Shown here piece after piece: positions 23,930 to 36,731 of a DNA stretch of 64,000 nucleotides. A model generated the notes under the pieces. The model was not told where the DNA came from and ran no database searches. It worked only from the letters and a program-made list of their open reading frames with translations. The stretch is from Asterias amurensis (lineage: Eukaryota; Echinodermata; Asteroidea; Forcipulatida; Asteriidae), in the NCBI RefSeq assembly GCF_032118995.1, contig NC_092663.1:8866001-8930000 (forward strand), written 5' to 3'. Made by a program: the position numbers and the translations under genes. Position 1 is the stretch's first letter; the number at the start of each line of letters is the position of its first letter.

Positions 23930-26667
23930 CCTGAACTCCAACTTGCCTACAGATGACCTCAGGTGACCTCAATCCTCCAATGCTCTCAGGTCAGTTTGAC
24001 TTGGATAAGATTGGAATATCTTACACAGTGATAAGCAACTGTTGTTTGGGCCTAAGGCCCTATTAACTAGTCCTTCTGAATCCTTCATACTAAATTATAA
24101 CTCTTTGCCGAAAAAGGACTTGGGGGGGTATTAGCTTAAAGAGTAAGAAAAAATCAGAATAGAAAAACTGGTGACTGAAATTATAAAACTTTCTACACTC
24201 TACAAACAAAAAGATGTCATAATTGAAGGGGTAAGGCTACACTTGAAGATAAAAAGGGCATGTCCATTGCTAAAATCAGATTTTTGCTAGGGACACCATG
24301 GTCAAGACTAGGGCAAAGGAAGCCGGGGCAACCAATTCAATCTCAGTTTTAAGGCTGAGGGCCCAAATTCATAAAGCTGTTTTAAAGCACATTGCTAAGT
24401 TAGTTACCAGCCAAAATACCATGTATGGGTATTGTTTCAGAGTGGTTCCCTGCTTATTGCCATCGTCCTTCATGTTGCCACTTAGCAGAAAATTTGCTAA
24501 ACACAACCATCTGATAAAGACTTGAAATTGTGTGCCTGTTGTTTTGTTTATTCAAAGCAAAAGCAAAATACTAAAAACAACTTTATTAAATGGCTGAAGA
24601 ACTGAAGACAAATTCCCCTCTCTTTTTTTAAAGAAATGAGTCAACATCGGCAAGGGACAGAAATCGTGTTGAATATCAACGCTTCCGATCAGAAGTAATT
24701 TTAAGACAGTTGGTTTACAGAAATGACACGATGATGCAATTACACTCCACAGAGATTTCACCTAACACTTCTGCCCAAAAAGAAGAAGGATGAACAAAAA
24801 TCATTTATTTTTTCACATCCTGCGCCCTAATTGAAAATAAAAAGTGGGTCGCAAACTCAAGGACAGCTCCGTCACTGGATTATGATGACAGCTGGATAGA
24901 ATGTCTGCAGACAGACCAGCAACAATTGCAATCGTTGATAGGAAATGGACAATGTCATCGTCTGCAGATCCAGGGTGCCTTGTAGAATCAGTCACATCTC
25001 CTGTGAAACCGACAATAGAGTGGTTGCGTCGATTTGTTTCCGTTAATCATTTAAACTTTTTTGAGCCGCTAATCATTTAAACTTTTGTGCTTAAATATTT
25101 TATTTGAGATGACATGGCCATGCTCCAGCCATTTTGTTCTTATATCCATTCAAATCAATGAAACACAAATCGAGGCTGGAAGGATTCGAATTGTCCAAGT
25201 CCTTTTTCAGAACCATAAGATTCAAAAACGACAGTTCGTTGTTGAGGGAAGTTTTGAGATGTTGCCTCAAAACTAAGCTTGGGCTACTAAGTGCGACTGG
25301 TATTAATTGCTTTGTCGAGTCGCTACTATCATTATTCAACTACTCGGTTAATCGTGCCGCCCTGACTACAAAAACAGTCGCAAATTCCTGCTTAGTGAAC
25401 CAGTTGTGTCGCTCACGACTATAACTTTTACTTTTAACTGGAAAGTTCCGAATAATACCAGAAGAGTGAACTTAGAAGCTTTGAGTGAGAGTCCAGTGAG
25501 AGTTAACTGGGAAGCTCCAAATGATCCCAGGGGAGAGAACTGAGTAGCTCAAATTAAGCTCCTGAACCTCAGAAGAATGACTAAAAGTCCTACTTAGATT
25601 TCACCACATCAAACTGTGTTTACATTACACCTCATACCTTCCTCAGACACCCCCCAAACCATATCAAGTTGAAAAATCTATCAGAATGTTTTCACCGGCT
25701 CCCCATCCCACAACACTATCAGCTTCCCAATAAGTTTCTCAAGTTCTTCACAGCTACACATGTATTTACCAACGGCAAACACCATCATCAAGTTTGCCCT
25801 TCACTCGGACCCTCACCCAACTCCTTTGAGCACTGGGCCGGGGAAACTATCAAATCCCACTCTCGGTGACGTCTTGATAAGTTTTTTAAACCGCTATTTT
25901 TAGGTCATCTGAAATCCTTGCGGTAATTCCTGGATAAATCTTGTAATCCGGGAGATAAGTTGCGTGGCACCAACGCAATATTTCGGCCGCCAACACGTAC
26001 CATGCATGTTGCGGCTTATCCTTAATCAGCAGTGAGGAAGAACCCGTTTCCAATGTAATGGACGGGAGCTTCCTGCTGGGTGCTGGGTACACTATTGAAG
26101 ATTAGTCAAGCTGAGAGTTTATCATGTAATTATCCCAGCTCGTGAACTGTACAAGTTCATAGCCCGATTTCGCAGCAATGCAATTGGTTACAATGTCAGG
26201 ACACAATTTTTTTTTTTTTTACTTGTTGAGAAAAAACAGGTTCCCATCCGAGCTGCCATGTGATGTTTGCTGTTTGTCCCAAGGGCTGGTTTGTATGTCG
26301 GATTAACCTGCTGCGAATCTCAAGAAGGACATTTTAAAACTGATGCGAGGTCAAAGGTGATTATGAACGTGGGCTCAACAGCCAATCTCCGGCGTATTTC
26401 ACGAGCACTGAGGTGTGACGTCAGTTGTTCAGACTAAAGAGGCTATCATATTGCCCTTCGTGCCTTTCCAACAGTTTCCACATCAGACTTAAAAGATTTT
26501 CCAATACAAGTACCCTTTGAAAAATAAAAGCGGCCTTGCCCTTTCAAAGATGAAATTCCAGGTCTGTATAAATTGGCAGAGCGGCACGGTTTTCGGGCGT
26601 AACGGTCTGATATGCTAGCTTGTGCATTTTGGTAAGAACCCTGTTGTCAACTGGTTCCCTGCATTTT
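23930..26667. other. No gene seen
   Basis: It contains the MITE fragment at 24360 and otherwise unassigned sequence. Short frames between 25085 and 25424 overlap in several registers and look random. Confidence 0.45.
24360..24525. mobile_element. GGCCCAATTTCATAG MITE, 5' part
   Basis: Left end GGGCCCAAATTCATAAAGC, then the family blocks GTTACCAGCCAAAATACCATG and CACTTAGCAGAAA. The right end is decayed. Confidence 0.5.
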
Positions 26668-26673
26668 ATTAAG

Positions 26674-26708
<35 letters not shown>

Positions 26709-26717
26709 TTTTATTTA
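26668..26717. repeat. (TTTA)n microsatellite
   Basis: About 11 near-perfect TTTA units, abutting a family B MITE. Confidence 0.9.
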
Positions 26718-27086
26718 AGGCCATTGGACCCTTTCGGTAAACAGTATTGTCCAAGGCCCATACTTCGTGTATCACGACTTCTATATCAAATAACAAACCT
26801 GTGAAAATTTGGGCTTAATCGGTCATCGGAGTCGGGAGAAAATAACGGGAAACCCACCCTTGTATCCGCGCGTTTCGCCGTGTCATGACATGTGTTTAAA
26901 ATAAATCCGTAATTGTCGTTAATGAGAATTGATATTGTTTTACTGTTTTCTCAAAAAGTAAAGCATTTCATGGAATAATATTTCAAGAGAAGTATTTCAC
27001 CACTACCTTCTGTAAACCCTGTAAGTTATTTGTAAATCTGTGAACTTTTTTTTGTTTTCTGTACCGAAAGGATCCAATGGCTTTAA
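26715..27086. mobile_element. TTAAAG MITE family B next to a TTTA microsatellite
   Basis: Starts TTAAGGCCATTGGACCC and ends GGATCCAATGGCTTTAA, inverse orientation to the copy at 23569. A pure (TTTA)n run at about 26670-26717 abuts its left end. Confidence 0.8.
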
Positions 27087-28200
27087 AGCACAAAAAACAA
27101 CTAGTCATTATGGCTATTATCACTTTGAGCTACAAATATAAAAAGAGAAAACCATTATTAAGTCCATTAAACTCGGTAATATTCAACAAAAATATTACGC
27201 ACAACTCTCGCTTATAGAAAGAGCAGTTCATAAAATTTATAGCAAAATTCCCCTTCAGCAAACAGTCATTAATACTTAACAGTTTAATAAATACATCACT
27301 CACTGCTAGGTTGGAAGTTTCGGTTGGAAGTTTCCAGCATATTTTCCCCCCATTATGAAACCAAAAATATGGGTCTAGGCTAAATAAACTGGACTAACAA
27401 ATTGCATCTATCAATAATCTTTGAGTGGTAAGCTGTTTACAATTTTTGTTCGAAGTGAACTCCACCACATCTCAAACCCAAACATTCCTTATCATGACAT
27501 ATCTTCCCTGTTCATCATCACAAAACACCCCAGCCATTCCAGCCAATCATGTCACAAAACACCCCAGCCATTCCATCCAATTAACCCACAACAATAATAA
27601 CAAAACCTGACCCACTACCATCCATTGATCTCCGAGACTGAAAACTGAAATTTACCCTACGAAAATATGCCAGATCTTGCCCAAGAGACGAGTCGCGGCC
27701 CGGAATGTTTTTCCCTCTGGGTTCATTGTCTCTCAAGATTGGTTCAAGCCAAAACGTCAATTATGGCAGAGATATTTTTAGATGATAGACGTTTTTAGTT
27801 TTGGAGGGGGGTGTGTATTACCTTCACTGAGTGATAATCAAATTTTCCCTGAAAAGATTCTTGGCAGGGTTTATTTTATTTGTGTATAAATAAACGTTGT
27901 AATTACGCCTTGACTTATACATTTATTTACCTCTATTTAGTTCACACTAATTCCTTGGGGATACATTCCCAGGAAGTTGCTCGGAATTTTCATTACTTTC
28001 TCTGTCAAGTTCTCCTGAGCGAGTTATTCATTTCATTTACATGTAATTTCTTTTCATTTATTCTGATTGTAAAGCCCAAGGACTCTCCGAAAAGTGAACT
28101 TAATCACTGTACTAGCAAAGAACCCAATGGAGAGAAGGCAAAGAAAGAGTTTTTAGTTTTAGATGTTGGAGGAGAACCCCAGAGAGTGATTCCTCCGTTA
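27087..28200. other. No gene seen
   Basis: A 32-base direct repeat (CACAAAACACCCCAGCCATT) occurs at 27518 and 27551. AAGTGAACTTAATCACTGTA at 28094 is a dispersed motif. Confidence 0.5.
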
Positions 28201-28548
28201 TTAAAGGCAGTGGACACTATTGGTAATTACTCAAAATAATTATTAGCAGAGAGGTTGATAGTATAAAACATTGTGAGAAACGGAATTGACATAGTTTTCG
28301 AGAAAGAAGTAATTTTCCACAAATTTGATTTCGAGACCTAAGATTTAGAATTTTAGGTCTCGAAATCAACCATCTAAACGCACACAACTTTGTGTGACAA
28401 GGGTGTTTTTTCTTTCATTAGTATCTCGCAACTTCGACGACCAATTGAGCTCAAATTTTGACAGGTTTGTTATTTATGCGTATGTTGAGATGCACCTTGT
28501 GAGAAGACTGGTCTTTGACAATTTACCAATAGTGTCCAGTGTCTTTAA
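28201..28548 (-). mobile_element. TTAAAG MITE family A
   Basis: Full-length copy in reverse orientation with ends TTAAAGGCAGTGGACAC / GTGTCCAGTGTCTTTAA. The central hairpin is kept; part of the region next to ACGGAATTGACATAG is shortened. Confidence 0.8.
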
Positions 28549-28679
28549 ATTGTAATCTTTTAGTGTAACATTTCAAGGGGGGAACTGAGGCACCTTGGTG
28601 AAGTATCAACAAGAAATATGGAACAGTGAAAGAAGCAGGCGGACTAGTGAAATGACAAAGACAAGCCAAATAGCTGTTT

Positions 28680-28830
28680 AACAAATTTCTTTGCTAAGCA
28701 AGAAATGAGTGGAGTACCAGTTGCACAGTGATAGCTCGATGTGAATTCTGGCTGGTTACATGTGCCTATTTTTGCTAAGCAAGATTTGTTTCCAGTTTAG
28801 CAAGTGATTACAGGCTTTATGAAATTGGTG
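28680..28830. mobile_element. GGCCCAATTTCATAG MITE, 3' part
   Basis: Inner blocks TTTGCTAAGCAAGAAATGAG and CTGGCTGGTTACATG, then right end AGGCTTTATGAAATTGG. The left end is missing. Confidence 0.5.
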
Positions 28831-29122
28831 AAAGGTCCCTACTGGCTATTCACTGAAAAAGAAATTGAGAGTACACCCCGATACAGAATGACATTCTGTT
28901 CAGTTTCAAATTACCACGAGCCAACTTCATTTAAGTAGTGATCATTTATTCTTACGATTAATATTGAAAGGAAGCACGATTCGTCTTCAGCCTGGCTGCT
29001 TTCAAATCAACATCAAGCAAAATATCAATGCATCATCTTAAGGTGTGACTTGCCTCAAGCGTAATGCAATTGGAATCCATCCGATATACTTTAAACCTTT
29101 TATTTATAAACCGATAGACTTG

Positions 29123-29482
29123 TTAAAGGGTTTGGGTATTTTTTGTAGGACACAAAACACAATGTCCACAGATTTACATTAAACTTACACAGTTTGGAGA
29201 TAATGATGGCAGAAAGCTTCCCTTAAAAATATTACTTGCTGAGGTGCAGTAGTTTCTTAGACACGAGGAAAACAAGTCAAAAAAACTTTACCATGTAAAA
29301 ATGTATAAATGGTAGATCTACGTTTTACATGCTAAAACTGAGAAGAAAATTATTTGTGTGACATTGTTTGACTTATTTCTCAAAAACTACAGCACCTTAG
29401 CAAGCAATATTTATTCATTTTCTTCAAAAGTTTAATGTAAATCTGTGGACTTGTTATAAAAAGTAATCAGACTCTTTAACGC
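29123..29482. mobile_element. TTAAAG-ended MITE, separate family
   Basis: Starts GTTAAAGGGTTTGG and ends AGACTCTTTAAC. Inner inverted repeats GTCCACAGATTTACATTAAA and TTTAATGTAAATCTGTGGAC lie 35-50 bases from the ends. Confidence 0.7.
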
Positions 29483-29917
29483 ATCAATGAAGCAGGACAG
29501 GAGAAGGGCCACAACGAGAACAATATTATGTTTCTAGGGAATGAGTTTAGACATCAAACAATGGCATCTCGTCCTATCTACATAGTTCTGTTCAGATTAC
29601 ATAAACATTTTCCCAAGAAACAAAAACATTCGAACACCACCACTAATTACATCTTTGAGAGGACAATGCCATTTTCTTTTTTTGAAAAAGAACACTTCCA
29701 TTTGAAAATTTTAACACTTATTGGAAACCCTTGATCTGAAGGGCACCAAGGCCAATACACAGGTCAGCTCACCCCAGGCCTGAAAAAATGCCTTGCCATT
29801 GAACAAGCATCAGGGCCCAATTTTAAAGCTATTATAGCAGAAACTGAAGTGGTATGGGCACATTTCACTATCATCGGGACTTGCTAAGACAATCATGAAA
29901 GGCACTCTACCAGGAGG

Positions 29918-30605
29918 TAGCCTTGCTCAAGGCAGTCGCATTATTCGCTCCGAAAAGACGCCGCTGTAAACCCGACCGTATACCCTGTGCGTGGTGCGTG
30001 CTATCACACCGCATGACCCACCCATATACACACTGTCACATCGTACGACTACTGTGCACATAAGTCATCCGCACTCGTACTACTAACCGCATGCGGAGGC
30101 CGTCAGGCCGACAGCCTTGTCGGGTCTGTAACTTCCGGGTTTAATGTGTTGTATTGAAAAATTTCCACAAGTGGAAAAAAATGGGGGGGCTCTCGGATAT
30201 GCTAGTATGCAGCCCATGAATATGTATATCTTTCGTCAGACCTATCAGACAACACAGGATGTGAGGCAAATGAATTATTCATTTTGACGTCCAATCACGC
30301 GCTTCCCTTATCCAACCTTTGGACCCTATCATGCGTCCGTGGTGGTGGTGTGTGATGTAAACATGTCTCGTCTTTCGCGGGAATTATGGTAATGAGCTGA
30401 CTGTGGGAACTCTTCGCTTATTATAGTAATGAGGTCATTGGCTTCAACACAGACCCTACAAGGCTGTCGGCCTGACGGCCGACACATGCGGATAGTGTAC
30501 GGGGGCATCGTGTCGTGCGATGTTACGCACAGTGAATACAGGTGGGTTTTATACAGAGGCGGTCTTTTTTCGGAGTGAATAATTCGACTGCTTTGAGCAA
30601 GGCTA
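29918..30605. mobile_element. Long-TIR element with 9-bp target duplication, Mutator-like
   Basis: The target duplication ACCAGGAGG is exact at 29909-29917 and 30606-30614. The element starts TAGCCTTGCTCAA and ends TTGAGCAAGGCTA, and inverted similarity extends about 170-200 bases inward (through GCCGTCAGGCCGACAGCCTTG on both arms). Long TIRs plus a 9-bp duplication are typical of Mutator-like elements. No transposase is inside. Confidence 0.75.
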
Positions 30606-30792
30606 ACCAGGAGGAAGAAGGAGAGGCAGGCTGAGAAAAAGGTCGAGGACAACATCATGGAGTGGATAGGCCTGATGCTGCATGACCCCCTGAGAAAGTC
30701 CGAGTATCAAGAGGGATGGAGGAAACTGACTGACTAGTCTTCAAGGGGAAGACTACGAGATAGGTAACAGGTAACAGGTACACGTACACTGC

Positions 30793-30934
30793 TGAAAAAA
30801 ATTGTGCAACAAATTAGTGGGGCACTAGTCGCAACAATGTAATTTTATGGATGGCTGACAACATGTTTCTGAAAAGCAAGATTATTCTGTGCTTAGCAGG
30901 TTGTTGTGCGTACATGCTTTATAAAATTGGGCCC
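30793..30934. mobile_element. GGCCCAATTTCATAG MITE, 3' part
   Basis: TGTGCTTAGCAGGTTGTTG and right end ATGCTTTATAAAATTGGGCCC, with the left end decayed. Confidence 0.5.
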
Positions 30935-31013
30935 AGGATTATTTCTTGGTCAGAAGAAGAGTAGTCTGACCAGACAAACTTGACAACTTTTGACGGATCC
31001 CTAAAATAACCCT

Positions 31014-31326
31014 TTAAAGACACTGGACACCTTTGGTAGTTGTCAAAGACCAGTCTTCTCACTTTGTGTATCTCAACATATGCAACAACAAACCTGTGAA
31101 AATTTTAACTCAATTGGTCGTCGAAGTTGCCAGATAATAGTGGAAGAAAAATCAAATTCAAATATTTTAAGGGAAAATTACTTCTTTCCCCAAAACTATG
31201 TTACTTCAGAGGTAGCCGTTCTCACAATGTTTCATACTATCAACAGCTCTCCATTGCTTGTTATCGAGTAAGCTTTTATGCTAGCAATTATTTTGAGTAA
31301 TTACCAATAGTGTCCAGTGCCTTTAA
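31014..31326 (+). mobile_element. TTAAAG MITE family A, internally deleted
   Basis: Both termini are present (TTAAAGACACTGGACACC / GTGTCCAGTGCCTTTAA). The middle, including most of the central hairpin, is missing, giving 313 bp. Confidence 0.75.
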
Positions 31327-31734
31327 CTTGATATTGCAAATTGGCGAGTGTCGGAGCTCTACAGGCATCATATCCAGCCCCCGACGAAGTCATGAGGAAA
31401 CTGGTCACGGTCGACAGAGAGCTTACCCACTATTCACCAAGGGCTCGGCGGCAGGAGGAGGGGGGGTGGGGGGTTAGCTCTCTCGATGTTTGAATAAACT
31501 CGAGGGCAGTAAATTGATTGGAGGAGATTGTGAGCGGGGGATGGTGGCAGTGACTCAACGAGTCGTTTGGCTATCCAAACACTAATCAGGAAGGGGAGGC
31601 TTGGATTCTTACGGGGGGATTTGAGAATTGAGAGGGAAATTAAGCACGGTGAAGTGATTTTTAAATTACGATGATTAAATCAGACAAAGAATTCCATAGT
31701 TGAAGAGGCAAGGCCATTGTTTGCTTAAAGGGAA

Positions 31735-32073
31735 CATATACCTTTTGTTTTCTGAACCAGTCAATTGTTTTAATCTTTAGATAAAACTAGATAATAAAGG
31801 CTCAAGACAATAAAGCTTAACTGCGAAAACCAGGAACGGTTTAGTCCACGCGAGAAGAATAATTTGTTATTGGAATACACAATCAGAGAAAAAAATTCTG
31901 AGAGTAACGCTTCTCCAATTTCGGGGGATTAAAACTGACATCTTTTTCCAGAACATTACAGTACTTCGAAGTGAATTGATTCTCAAAATACTTTAGCGAA
32001 AGCTGCTATACTTCTAACCAAGTAAGTTTTGTTGCCAATAATTACAAATATGTAGGTCTATACTTTCCCTTTA
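31735..32073. mobile_element. TTAAAG MITE family C
   Basis: Starts TTAAAGGGAACATATACC and ends GGTCTATACTTTCCCTTTA. The interior AACCAAGTAAGTTTTGTTGCC resembles the right part of family A. Confidence 0.6.
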
Positions 32074-32983
32074 CGGTGTATAAAGAAGATCATTTTATAG
32101 GAGCAACACTAAGGAAAAGACTGGGCCCACTCCCAAAGAACAGAGTTAGCAAAGTACAATACAATCTGCTTAGAAGAAATGGTTAATCCAGCTTAAATAC
32201 TACATCGTAATATGTACTCTTTGGGACTAGCCTTGGGTTCAGTGTAAATTTCGAATCCCTTGCGCAGTACCATGTTAAAAGGTATTTCTTTAGTTTTGTG
32301 TACAATGTACAGTTATGTGCCACCATAAACAACCCCTGGAGTTGAACAGTTGAACTCACTGGAAATTGTTACCAACCATGAGAAAGAAAGTTACCGGCCA
32401 AAACTATCAAAACACAAAGAAAACCCACTTGCATTTTCAACCGAATGGAACTTTCCCACACACGTCAAGAGGTGTATTTATGGGCTCCTGGTGATTGTGC
32501 AATTGGCCGCAGAGACTGTCAGTTAGTAGTGTTTCCATTTCTCCCAACTGTTATTATATACCTCCTACGTACTTTTGCATCTTTGTTCGAAAATTTTGTT
32601 GAACAAATATTGTTCATGGAATGGCAGTCAAATTGACACAAACCAAAACAAGTCCACACAATTCGTCAGCGGTTTCACCAAGTAGCACTCACTGCTATAC
32701 CAGCAATCAAAGAAAACGGCCTCTGAAGTTGAACACTTTTTAGAAACCCGCCTCCCTTCAAAACTTCAAAGTATTTCCAATTAAATTTCTCAATGTAGTT
32801 ACTTGATGGCTTGAACTTAACAATTAATCTAATTTTGACTCATTTGCATAATTAATTATGAAACCAGACACGACTGAAGATTAGCGCTACTTCGTTAAAC
32901 CAAAAAAGTGCGAAATATGTCTTTTTGAAGTTCTTAAAAAGATCCAAAAAGTTGCTACTACGTCCACTTCGTTTGCATACACT

Positions 32984-33348
32984 TTAAAGGGAAGGTAATT
33001 GTCAAAGACCAGTCTTCTCACTTGGTGTATCCCATCATAACCATAAAATAACAAGCCTGTGAAAATTTGGGCTCAATTGGTCATCGAAGTTGCGAGAAAA
33101 TAATGAAAGAAAAAACTCCCTCGTTGGACGAAATTGTGTGCTTTCAGATAAGAATAAAAGACTTCTAGCTAGAAGTCTTTTATTATTTTAGTGAGAAATT
33201 ACCTCTTTCTCAAAAACTACGTTACTTCAGAGGGAGTTGTTTCCCACAATGTTTTAAACTATCAACAGCTCTCCAATGCTTGTTACCAAGTCAGTTTTTA
33301 AGTTAATATTTGTTTTGAGTAATTACCAAACGTGTACCTTCCCTTTAA
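32984..33348 (+). mobile_element. TTAAAG MITE family A, variant with AAGACTTCTAG hairpin
   Basis: Starts TTAAAGGGAAGG and ends CCTTCCCTTTAA. The central hairpin is replaced by a perfect 32-bp palindrome at 33153-33184, each arm AATAAAAGACTTCTAG. It is the same subfamily as 9593-9966. Confidence 0.75.
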
Positions 33349-33571
33349 GCCTGTTCGGCTACATTTTTCAGAATGTAGTGGGAACGAGTTCGGTGTGATG
33401 GGGTATAAATAAAGACCAAGAATGGACTACTTCTCTATGGTTAGACTTGATTTAAAACTGTCTTAAAACCGATTTCAGTACTGTGTCTGAACACATCAAC
33501 GACAACTGAGGATTTTAAAACATCACCAACCATCTTTTCAATTTCCTGGCATTCAGATTGATTCAACTTCC

Positions 33572-33960
33572 TTAAAGGAACACGTTGCCTCGCATCGGTC
33601 GAGTTGGTCTTTGAAAAGCGTTTGTAACCGTTTTTTATAAAATGCATATGGGTAGAAAGATGTTGTAAAAGTAGAATACAATGATCCACACAAACATGCC
33701 TCGAAATTGCGTGGTTTTCCTTTTACCTCGTCGACTAACACGTCGGCCATTTATGGGGGTCAAAATTTTGACTCCCATAAATGGCCGACGGTGATAGTTC
33801 GCACAGTAGAAGGAAAACCACGCAATTTCGAAGCAAACTTGTGTGGATCATTGTATGCTACTTTTAAAACATCTTTCCAACCATATGCATTATATAAAAA
33901 ACGGTTACAGGGCTTTTGTTTTGACCAACTCGTCCGATCCAAGGCAACGTGTTCCTTTAA
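33572..33960. mobile_element. Foldback TTAAAG element, almost a complete palindrome
   Basis: 389 bp, TTAAAGGAACACGTTGCCT to AAGGCAACGTGTTCCTTTAA. Nearly the whole left half is repeated inverted in the right half, meeting at GGGTCAAAATTTTGACTCCC. Terminal TTAAAGGAA fits TTAAAGGRR exactly. Confidence 0.85.
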
Positions 33961-35479
33961 TCTCTTCTTTAATCAGCTTTAGCTAAAAGCCCAGCTGGAG
34001 GGATTAATGGGTCTGCTATAACATGGCACAGAGTGACTTAATCCCTAGTTAGGGGGATTATAGGATTCCTCTTGGAAAAAGAGAGAGCAGGCACTGTGAG
34101 AAGTGGTGGAAATTTGTTTCAGACAGATACTTTTTCTTGCAGAACATGGAGGACGATGGAAAACTTTACTACAAGTAACTTCTGCCAAAAATAGTTATAA
34201 TAATCGCCTAATGTTTCAATCCTATCAGAGTCTGATTAAAAAATTAAACACTATTCTGATGGCCCCCCTTACCAAAAACTTATTTCACTCCGCAAGTCTC
34301 CAGATTTTGCAATGGCTTAAAGCTTTCTCTCTTTAGAACATGATTGTTCATGATGAAACTTGACAAAAAATCTCAAAATCGTCTGATAAAATACTGCATA
34401 CTGCATGCTCGGGACTTAAAATTTACCCACGAATGTTGAACAAAACAGAAACTAAAGGTTGGTTGAAAGGTCACGTTAACATTCATGTTTTACGAGTCCC
34501 CGCTTGTACATTAATAACCACAGGCTGAGTGAACACAGGGTGCCTGCCTAAAGCTCAGACCCATGTCTCCATGGGTTAACCACATCAGGGAGGAAAGTGG
34601 TCTCAGATTCCTTGCTCAGGAGCCTCTTGTTTTTAAGTAACTGCAAACAATAGTCGGGAGGGTAAATTCAATAGAAGTTTGTTTGTAAAGTTTAATTGCT
34701 GTTTCTTGGACTTGAGCTGGCCTTCCATCTTGGTCTACCAGTTAAGCGGCAAACAGTGCCATGCATACTATTAATTGTTTTCTACTGCGTACACATCAAC
34801 ATTTTGTGTGATCATCATGCACAACCCACAAGTACCCTAAGTTTATCACGAAAGGCCTTTAGTTTCTTCTGACTCATTGAAGGCAAACAAGACGACCCCT
34901 ACTTACTCCACGCTAAGCGTCCAAACAAATTTGTCTTGCTTCTTGAGGAAAGTATATATTTGGATTGTGGTAACACCACGTGTGTGTCTAAAACTGTCTC
35001 AGCTTTATACTCTACTATCACGGGGTAGTTTCTTGAGGAAAGCAAACAAACAAACAACGGGATCAGAAAACACTCAAGAAATGCTACAAATTGATCAACT
35101 GATAGACTCCACGGGTGAGTCATTGTTGACAAGCGCAACATCGACTGGCTCGGAGGGACTGGAAAAGTCTATGAATCTGGATTACAACACTAGTATGAAT
35201 CTGGATTGCAACACTAGTAACTTGTGTATAAATATTCTCCAGTGCTTTTTAAATTATTTATATAAAAAATGTAAATCTGTACCATAATTCAGTCTTTGGG
35301 CTGCGACAAGCAGATGTTTTTAATAACAAACCAGTAATAATAATAAATACTATTATCTCTTTTAGTCATTTATGTTTCAATATCTGTGAATAGGTTAACC
35401 AGAACCATGGAATTGCTCCATGAAAAAAACTAACATCGCAAATCAAAACTTTGACTGAACTAGCCAGCAAGCCAGCCGT
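33961..35479. other. No gene seen
   Basis: The 136-codon frame at 34877-35287 includes a twice-repeated GAATCTGGATT(A/G)CAACACTA and shows no family features. Confidence 0.45.
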
Positions 35480-35645
35480 CGATTTCACCAATCTCTTCTT
35501 AACTTAAGATAAATCTTAGGACTTACATGTAGGGCAGGTTCAGTTCCGTATCCAAATGCGTAGGACGCATTGAACTCATCCTAAGTTAGGACTGGTAACT
35601 CGTCTTAACTTGAGATAGGATTGACCCTAGCATTTCGTGAAATCG
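35480..35645. mobile_element. CGATTTCAC MITE
   Basis: Ends CGATTTCACCAATC and CATTTCGTGAAATCG, with inverted TTAACTTAAGAT/ATCTCAAGTTAA and TTAGGACT motifs. A half-copy lies at about 45370-45435. Confidence 0.7.
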
Positions 35646-36731
35646 GCTGCAGACCACTTATAATGGACCACTAATAAATGACTGGCTGGCCAAAATTTTA
35701 TAGTGCACCTGGCAAGAGTGCACCTGGCCAGCGAACCACAGAACACCACATGGTTCTCAGTCTGTAAATATATTAACTTCATGTTTTTATATTTGCAACC
35801 ACAATGTAGTTTCATTTGAGATGCACGCAATAGTCTTGCGCCCATATTATTGTTCATTGATGCAGATCAAAGTCAACCCTGGACACAATGAGAGTTCCCA
35901 TAGGATGAAACCAGACCCCAGTTCCCTGCTGGGCCATGGGACAAATTAAGGACAAATTTAGGGTTTACTCTGAATCCACAACAATAGAGGAAAATCAACA
36001 ATAACCTAACCAGTCAACTGTGACCATGGAATTCAGAAAGTAGTACTTTACAGCAGGCCTACACTGTAGGAGTGGTTTCAATTTGGCAAAAATTGTAGTA
36101 CAAATTTTGCACCATTGAAGTTTATGATAATAGTGTACGTTTCCGGTCCCGTTTCAACTTGCTACTTTCTCAGTGAACACTTCGATCATTTTATGCCAAT
36201 AGACGGTGCAAGTATTGTACATGCAAACTTAAACCAAGCTGGTCCCTATATTGAGATTTTTCATTCCTCGGTCTTGGGGTGTGTGATCCAGTGTTCATTT
36301 TGAGCCCTTGACGACTGCATTCTTGCCAGTTTGCAGACTGATTTAATATTGCTTACCAATCAATTCTTAGAAATTGTGGGTGGGTGGGTCACAAAAGAAG
36401 TAACTGAAAATCATAAGAATTAGTTATTAGTTTAAATGAAAAAGAAGAACAAGATTGCAGCTGACCAAGATTGTCAATTTCTTTCTCAATTTTACTACAA
36501 AGTTGTTTGTTTTTGTCAGGAAAAGCCATTTGATCTAATATTTGGTTCATTTGAGGCATTGCTTTATTCTTCAGTGAATATAATATTAATATGAAGCCAT
36601 TTAATTTTTAAAAATTTATAGTTGGGTGGGTCAAAATATTTTTTGTTTCTAAAGGCCCCTTAAGCACTAATTTCATATTATATTTTTTTGTCAAAATTGC
36701 CTTTAAATGTATTTTATATTATAAATGGTTC

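Noticed and set aside
33441-33982. Mirror-image frames on both strands
   Set aside because: These arise from the foldback element, whose arms are inverted copies of each other.
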